DNA of 64,000 bases from CAZDVQ01 sp964508975. Its GTDB lineage: Bacteria > Bacteroidota > Bacteroidia > Chitinophagales > Saprospiraceae. Location of the stretch: contig CAZDVQ010000004.1 in assembly GCA_964508975.1 (NCBI GenBank), positions 1-64,000 on the forward strand. Direction: 5' to 3'. The notes beneath the pieces were generated by a model. It searched no databases. It was not told where the DNA came from and worked only from the letters and a program-made list of their open reading frames with translations. Made by a program: the position numbers and the translations under genes. Of this stretch, positions 59,695 to 64,000 are shown one piece after another; the first letter of the stretch is position 1; every line of letters begins with the position of its first letter.

Positions 59695-59707
59695 CTGCTC
59701 TAAATTC

Positions 59708-60421
59708 TTACTTCCGGTCTTGCTCTGCAAATACTTTGCGCAACAAGGCGGTTCCACGGGCAACAGGGTTTACGCGGATTTCCTTTTCTTCTTTTTCAAT
59801 CATGTGGAACACGCCATCGATGGCTTTGTTGGTCACGTGATCGTCGAGGTTTGGGTTAACCTTTTGTACCAGCGGTATTTTGTTATAATTGCTGATAACC
59901 AAGTTCCAGGCATCCAGGGCACCTACTTTGTTCAAAGAAGTCTTGATGATTGGCTTGAACGCATTGTACAACGCTGTGCTGGTCGTGCGTTTCAAGTAGC
60001 TGGTAGCAGCGTTATCGGCGCCCATCAATATGTTGCGGGCATCAGCGATGGTCATGCTGGTAATGGCGTTAACGAAGATAGGGCCTGCCTGTACAGCGGC
60101 ATCTTCGGCGGCGCGGTTAATTTTTTCGACGGCTTGGTCAACTAGGTTGCCCATACCGATTTGCTGTAATTTATTGGCCACGTTCTGGGCTTCGGCTGGG
60201 AACAAGATTTTCACGGCCAAGTTTTTGAAAAAGCCGTCGCGTTGCGACAAGTTGGCTGTTCCTTTGTTGGTGCCTTGCTTGAGGGCTTCTTTAAGGCCAT
60301 TTACAATTTCCGTGATGCTCAAACCGGCTGTTGAACCAGCTGCTGAGCCCAAGGCGCTGTTGATGACATCGCAAGAATAAAATTGAACGAGTACTGCTAG
60401 GATTAATACGCGCTTGAACAT
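59708..60421 (-). CDS. DUF4197 lipoprotein
   Basis: The 237-residue precursor begins MFKRVLILAVLVQFYSC with a lipobox-like FYSC; the frame is open 28 codons further but without a signal. The mature protein matches DUF4197: GLSITEIVNGLKEALKQGTN, then DGFFKNLAVKILFPAEAQNV, IADARNILMGADNAATSYLK, and a closing DGVFHMIEKEEKEIRVNPVA. It is all-helical, and its function is unknown in every species. It lies 102 bases downstream of the double AAA+ gene on the same strand, so co-transcription is possible. Confidence 0.9.
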   Translation of the reverse strand: MFKRVLILAVLVQFYSCDVINSALGSAAGSTAGLSITEIVNGLKEALKQGTNKGTANLSQRDGFFKNLAVKILFPAEAQNVANKLQQIGMGNLVDQAVEKINRAAEDAAVQAGPIFVNAITSMTIADARNILMGADNAATSYLKRTTSTALYNAFKPIIKTSLNKVGALDAWNLVISNYNKIPLVQKVNPNLDDHVTNKAIDGVFHMIEKEEKEIRVNPVARGTALLRKVFAEQDRK

Positions 60422-60523
60422 GTTCGTTTGTTTTGATGGTTTGGAAAATATACGATTGCTTTGGCTTGTTGACGCAAAGCTACGCTTCCTGTCACAAAGT
60501 ACCAAAAGCGTTCCAAATTGCCA

Positions 60524-63169
60524 TTACTGTGTTGAGCCTTTACCGGTACTTGGTTTTGAACGGAAGCCGATGGAAGGCTTGTCGTAGAATTTATCCGAAT
60601 TTTTATCGGTTTTAAAGTCTTTGACATCGTCGTAGGTCAAGAGGTGCTTCATATCATCCGAGCGCTCCGATGGATCGATAGACGCCAGGCGTAAGCTCTG
60701 GTTTTTCAAGGCGTCGGTGATGATATTCCGCACGGTACGGGCATTGCCAAAGTACTTATCGCGGAAGTCGTACAAGAAGGCCAAGTACTTTTTGAGGTGA
60801 GCTGTAGCATCCTCCGTAGGGGTAAGTCCTTCGTGTTGAAGCATTTGTAAGGCTATTTCGTAGAGCTCTTCGGATGAGTAATCCTCGAAACGCAGGATCC
60901 TGTCGAACCTCGACTTCAAACCAGGGTTGGTTTTAAGGAAACTTTCCATGTTCTCGGGGTAGCCCGCTACGAACACGAAAAACTCGCCACGGTGGTCTTC
61001 CATCCTTTTCAACAAGGTTTGTATCGCCTCGTTGCCGTAGTCTTGGTGGCCGCCTTTGGCGCTTTCAGTCAAGGCATATGCCTCGTCGATAAACAATACG
61101 CCACCCATCGAATCGTCAATTTTCTCAGCGGTCTTGATGGCCGTTTGGCCAATAAAACCTGCTACCAAGCCTTGACGGTCGGTTTCAACCATGTGGCCGC
61201 GTTCTAATACGCCCAAGGCTTTGTATATTTTGGTCAGAATCCTGGCCACCGTAGTTTTACCTGTACCGGGATTACCTACAAAAACGGTATGCAGGAAGAA
61301 ACGGTTCAACACGTCCTTCTCGGTTTCGCGGTAGTAGCGAACCAGTTGTACCATCTGTCCAATCTCTTCTTTGATATTACCGATGCCAATCATGCTGTTA
61401 AGCTCGGCCATGGCATCGTCCAGCAACTTGTAGTCGATAGGTATATTGGGTAAACGGCGGGTGCGTTTGAGTTGTATTTTAGAAATATCAACGGGTAGTA
61501 CTAGCGCGAGGTCTTCCTGGCTGGTCTCGCGAGGGTTTTCAGTATCCATCACACGGAGGCCCAGGTGAATTTTAGCCTGCTCGATGATATCGGCAACAAA
61601 ACGGGCGTTGCCGAAACTACGGTCGCGGTTGCGGTAGGCATTGGTGATGATTTCGTTCACCATTTCCCAAGCTTCAACAGATAGTTCTATGCCTTTGCGT
61701 TTACACACCATGGCAGCAATTTCCGATAATTCCTGTGGCAGGTAATCGTCAAAGTCGAAAAAGAGTTTGAACCTCGATTTTAGGCCAGGGTTCGAGTCTA
61801 AGAAATGCTTCATCTCCTTGGGGTAACCTGCAACTACTACGGCGAGGTCCTTGTTGCCTTCCGACATTTCTTTTACCAGGATTTCAATTACCTCACGGCC
61901 AAAATCCTTGCTATCGTCGTTGGTACGTGCCAAGGCATAAGCCTCGTCAATAAAAAGCACGCCGCCACGAGCTCGTTCAATGGCTTCTTTCACCTTTGGT
62001 GCTGTTTGCCCGATGTATTCGCCTACCAAGTCAACTCGGTCAACCTCGTGAACATGGCCTTTGGTCAGGAGTCCCATTTTCTGGTACAGTTTGCCCATCA
62101 TTTTGGCCACGGTGGTTTTACCTGTTCCGGGGTTACCACTAAACACCGAGTGGATGTTGATGGCCTCGTCTTCCTTGAAGCCTTTTTCGCGGCGCAGGTT
62201 CAGGAATTGCAGGTATTTGGCGTGTTCCCGCACTTTCGTTTTCACGTGTTGCAAGCCGATCAGCTCATCGAGCTCGCCCAAAACTTGTTCAAAGGAGGCT
62301 TTGTCGACGCTCGGTTTGGTCAAGTAAACAGGTGAAAGCGACTCGGGGAGAATGATACCAGAAACGCCGGGTACCGCTTTATCACCAACCGAAAACAGTA
62401 CGGTGGCGAGTAGTTTATCCATGAAAATAATCTCGGCCGTGTACTGGTCGGGACGCCAAGAGCCTTTTACGTTCGAGCCCCAGCTAGCCGTGATTTCAAA
62501 CTCCTGCATATTTTTCTCGATGCGTTGCAGGCGAGTAGTTTGGCCTTTGAGTTCGCGAGCACTATTGAAAAAGCGCACAAAAACCTCGCAGTACCAATCG
62601 CGATTGTATTGTACGTTGTCAAATTGTAATTCAACGTACACGTAGCGGGTTTCATCCTGACTAAAAACGGTCAGGTATTCCCGTTGGTCGAGCGGCAGGT
62701 CGTCGTAAGGAGCCTCGTACAATTTAACCGAATGTAGCTCAAGGAAAGGATTTTCATCGGCAATGCTCATGCCGCCATCTTCCACGTAGAAGTATTTGGT
62801 GGCTACTTTCTCGCCGTTGATATACGCTTCCCAGTAGTAGGTACCGCGTTTCCAAAAGGCCCCGGCTTTGGCATTGCCCCAGCCTTCGCGTATGTACACG
62901 ACATTGTCGTACTTGCTTACCTTGCGGTCGAAGTTGAGGTCACAAATTTCTTTGCGACCCTTTTTCATGCTAAAGCATTTGATGTTCACGTTGAGGTCCC
63001 AGTCGTCGCGATCAAACATGCGGTTATAGAACGACAGTTCAGCGTAAATATAGGAAACCTCGTAACGGTCGAATACTTGGCGGTATTTTTTCTTGTTATC
63101 TGCCAGCCATTCGGTCGAACAATATACTTTTAGATCTCTGAATTTATAATTTTCACTAATTAAAGTCAC
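60524..63169 (-). CDS. Double AAA+ ATPase (CbbX/SpoVK-like) with duplicated N-terminal beta domain
   Basis: The 881-residue protein begins with GTG (no in-frame ATG fits upstream). Residues ~10-130 and ~145-260 are two related beta-rich domains: FDRYEVSYIYAELSFYNRMF with DWDLNVNIKCF in the first, and DETRYVYVELQFDNV with DWYCEVFVRFF in the second. Two CbbX/SpoVK-type AAA+ modules follow. The first has Walker A GNPGTGKTT at ~345 and GGVLFIDEAYALAR; the second has Walker A GNPGTGKTT at ~632 and GGVLFIDEAYALTE. Each has an arginine-rich NPGLKSRF and a sensor-2 helix (FGNARFVADII, FGNARTVRNII). The tail is Lys/Ser/Gly-rich. Tandem CbbX-like ATPases remodel large complexes (Rubisco, type VII secretion EccA). 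The target of this one is unknown; the beta domains may bind it. Confidence 0.9.
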   Translation of the reverse strand: MTLISENYKFRDLKVYCSTEWLADNKKKYRQVFDRYEVSYIYAELSFYNRMFDRDDWDLNVNIKCFSMKKGRKEICDLNFDRKVSKYDNVVYIREGWGNAKAGAFWKRGTYYWEAYINGEKVATKYFYVEDGGMSIADENPFLELHSVKLYEAPYDDLPLDQREYLTVFSQDETRYVYVELQFDNVQYNRDWYCEVFVRFFNSARELKGQTTRLQRIEKNMQEFEITASWGSNVKGSWRPDQYTAEIIFMDKLLATVLFSVGDKAVPGVSGIILPESLSPVYLTKPSVDKASFEQVLGELDELIGLQHVKTKVREHAKYLQFLNLRREKGFKEDEAINIHSVFSGNPGTGKTTVAKMMGKLYQKMGLLTKGHVHEVDRVDLVGEYIGQTAPKVKEAIERARGGVLFIDEAYALARTNDDSKDFGREVIEILVKEMSEGNKDLAVVVAGYPKEMKHFLDSNPGLKSRFKLFFDFDDYLPQELSEIAAMVCKRKGIELSVEAWEMVNEIITNAYRNRDRSFGNARFVADIIEQAKIHLGLRVMDTENPRETSQEDLALVLPVDISKIQLKRTRRLPNIPIDYKLLDDAMAELNSMIGIGNIKEEIGQMVQLVRYYRETEKDVLNRFFLHTVFVGNPGTGKTTVARILTKIYKALGVLERGHMVETDRQGLVAGFIGQTAIKTAEKIDDSMGGVLFIDEAYALTESAKGGHQDYGNEAIQTLLKRMEDHRGEFFVFVAGYPENMESFLKTNPGLKSRFDRILRFEDYSSEELYEIALQMLQHEGLTPTEDATAHLKKYLAFLYDFRDKYFGNARTVRNIITDALKNQSLRLASIDPSERSDDMKHLLTYDDVKDFKTDKNSDKFYDKPSIGFRSKPSTGKGSTQ

Positions 63170-63346
63170 GTGGTGGGGTTATGCTTATGTTCAGGTATAA
63201 TACGCTGTTAAGCAGTTACTTATATGCAATATTGGCAAGCCTGGTGTTGGCTAGTTCGGGTAGTGCTGAAGTGGTGCTTAACGATTGTAGTGCAAATTTA
63301 AGGCTTCGTGGCCACATGTGCCCATTTTATATTGTTTTTATTTATG

Positions 63347-63449
63347 TGGGCGCCCCGGCGCTGCGCGCCGTCGGTCCCCTCCAGGGTTCGCTTTGCTCCG
63401 TGCGCGTTGCGCACCCGCGCCAGGGCGCGGCCTTCCGGGCACCTGGCGC
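63347..63449 (+). repeat. Mosaic hairpin element E20
   Basis: GGGCGCCCCGGCGCTGCGC, GGTTCGCT box, hairpin GTGCGCGTTGCGCAC (as in E8), hairpin CGCGCCAGGGCGCG, end CACCTGGCGC. Confidence 0.75.
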
Positions 63450-63480
63450 AGGGCCGAGGCATATTTACAATCCTAGCCAA

Positions 63481-63546
63481 TTTTGTGGGACATGTGCGAC
63501 GGTAGGGACAGTGTCGCAGTGGGGCACTAGGGTCCTACAAGGTTTA
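63481..63546 (+). repeat. Structured repeat R3, short copy c
   Basis: Keeps only the stems of R3: TTGTGGGAC (63483-63491) with GTCCTACAA (63532-63540), and TGCGAC with GTCGCA inside. The ~50 bases that separate the inner arms in copies a and b are missing. Confidence 0.6.
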
Positions 63547-63559
63547 GGACAGGTAGTGT

Positions 63560-63957
63560 TTGAACGCTACGATTAGAACACATTTTCCAACGCTTGTTTA
63601 AGGGCATGAAAAGGCAAAAGCTGCCCAAGGGGCAGCCCATATGGTAGCCGCGGGTCAGCGCAGCTCAACCCGGGGAAATAAAGGCGGCGTTTAATCCCAG
63701 CCCAGGCGCGGCGTTAAACCAAATAAAAGGGGCACGGCATAGCCCCGCCGCGCAAGGGGTACAAGTTTTAACAGCTAGAGGTTAATCTACCGTTCCGTGG
63801 CGATTCCTGTACCGCAAATACCGAAACGGCTTGCCGCCACGGGTTTTCTGTTGCTGATCTAAACCCCGGGTTGCGCTACGCTTAACCCGCGGCTACCAAA
63901 AGGGCCTGCCCTATGGGCAGGAAAAAAGATTGTGTCCTAATCGTAGGTTTCGTTCAA
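63560..63957. repeat. 400-bp nested palindromic element
   Basis: Outer arms pair TTGAACG and CTACGATTAG (63560-63582) with 63931-63957. Next inside are local hairpins CTGCCC/GGGCAG on each side (63621-63635, 63905-63921). Then comes a ~33-bp near-perfect inverted repeat, 63643-63675 with 63864-63897 (GGTAGCCGCGGGT and AACCCGGGG). The core holds CCGTGGCG/CGCCACGG (63795-63842). It is not similar to the mosaic elements and has no reading frame. Confidence 0.75.
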
Positions 63958-64000
63958 TAGGGGTGTAATGGTCGGCGCTACGTGCTGAGGGTGGCTTAGA

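Larger units (their letters stand above)
63170..64000. other. 831-bp gene-free right edge
   Basis: No credible gene. It holds E20, a short copy of R3 and a 400-bp nested palindrome. The frame that can be read through it crosses E20 and R3 and is not conserved. Confidence 0.65.

Noticed and set aside
63181..63576. 131-codon frame with a hydrophobic start
   Set aside because: It crosses E20 and R3 copy c; the apparent signal peptide is fortuitous and nothing is conserved in the other repeat copies.

Overview
The window is chromosomal DNA of a member of the Bacteroidota. The evidence is a recurrent TAnnTTTG promoter element upstream of most genes, C-terminal type IX secretion (T9SS) sorting domains, an Oar-like TonB receptor, several PD40/OmpA proteins, a DUF4199/GT2/dihydroorotase-like operon and the absence of clear Shine-Dalgarno leaders. 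Order and genus cannot be fixed from the sequence alone; a Saprospirales/Chitinophagales-like environmental lineage is a guess. Housekeeping genes are mutS, icd, icmF (fused acyl-CoA mutase), trxA, recQ, rpsO, pnp and a SCO1-type copper chaperone. No tRNA, rRNA, CRISPR array, prophage or complete insertion sequence was recognised.

Layout. 1-8 kb: SUKH immunity-like gene, mutS, Crp/Fnr regulator, T9SS-exported thioredoxin-like protein, an AT-rich unknown gene and an Rpn-type nuclease. 8-14 kb: a 1412-residue OmpA protein with a very long charged helix, then icd. 14-17 kb: accessory strip with a higBA toxin-antitoxin pair and two exported proteins. 17-24 kb: icmF, an orphan antitoxin, a small OmpA protein, a MacB-like permease and a DUF4258 protein. 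24-31 kb: acetyltransferase, PAS histidine kinase, PorE-like protein, trxA, YkuK. 31-34 kb: a vapBC pair wedged between recQ and a second, diverged copy of the recQ 3' end. 34-42 kb: Oar-like receptor, rpsO, pnp and a membrane protein. 43-50 kb: GT9, nitroreductase and a LamG/SprB-repeat T9SS adhesin. 50-54 kb: dihydroorotase-like/DUF4199/GT2 operon diverging from a lipoprotein/SCO1 operon. 54-64 kb: SET protein and ATP-grasp ligase (convergent), a secreted membrane-anchored CHAT protease, a sterol-desaturase-family enzyme, DUF4197 lipoprotein and a double AAA+ ATPase.

The most unusual content is between the genes. About nineteen copies of a GC-rich element of roughly 100-190 bp (called 'mosaic hairpin element', E1-E20, here) occur about every 3-4 kb, in both orientations. 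Each starts with a T-run and GGGCG, passes through a GGTTCGCT-, GCTCGCTGTTCGCT- or CTCCCTAGACGGTCGG-type box and ends near CTGGCGC/CTAGCGC/CTAACGC. Between these lie two or more short hairpins whose stem sequences differ between copies while pairing is kept. Superimposed on them are a 283-285 bp MITE-like element with 20-bp terminal inverted repeats, bounded by the end sequence of a mosaic element, a structured block (R3) present two to three times, a 60-bp repeat present twice, and a 400-bp nested palindrome at the right edge. These intergenic families look like a layered, non-autonomous repeat system whose mobilising enzyme is not in the window.
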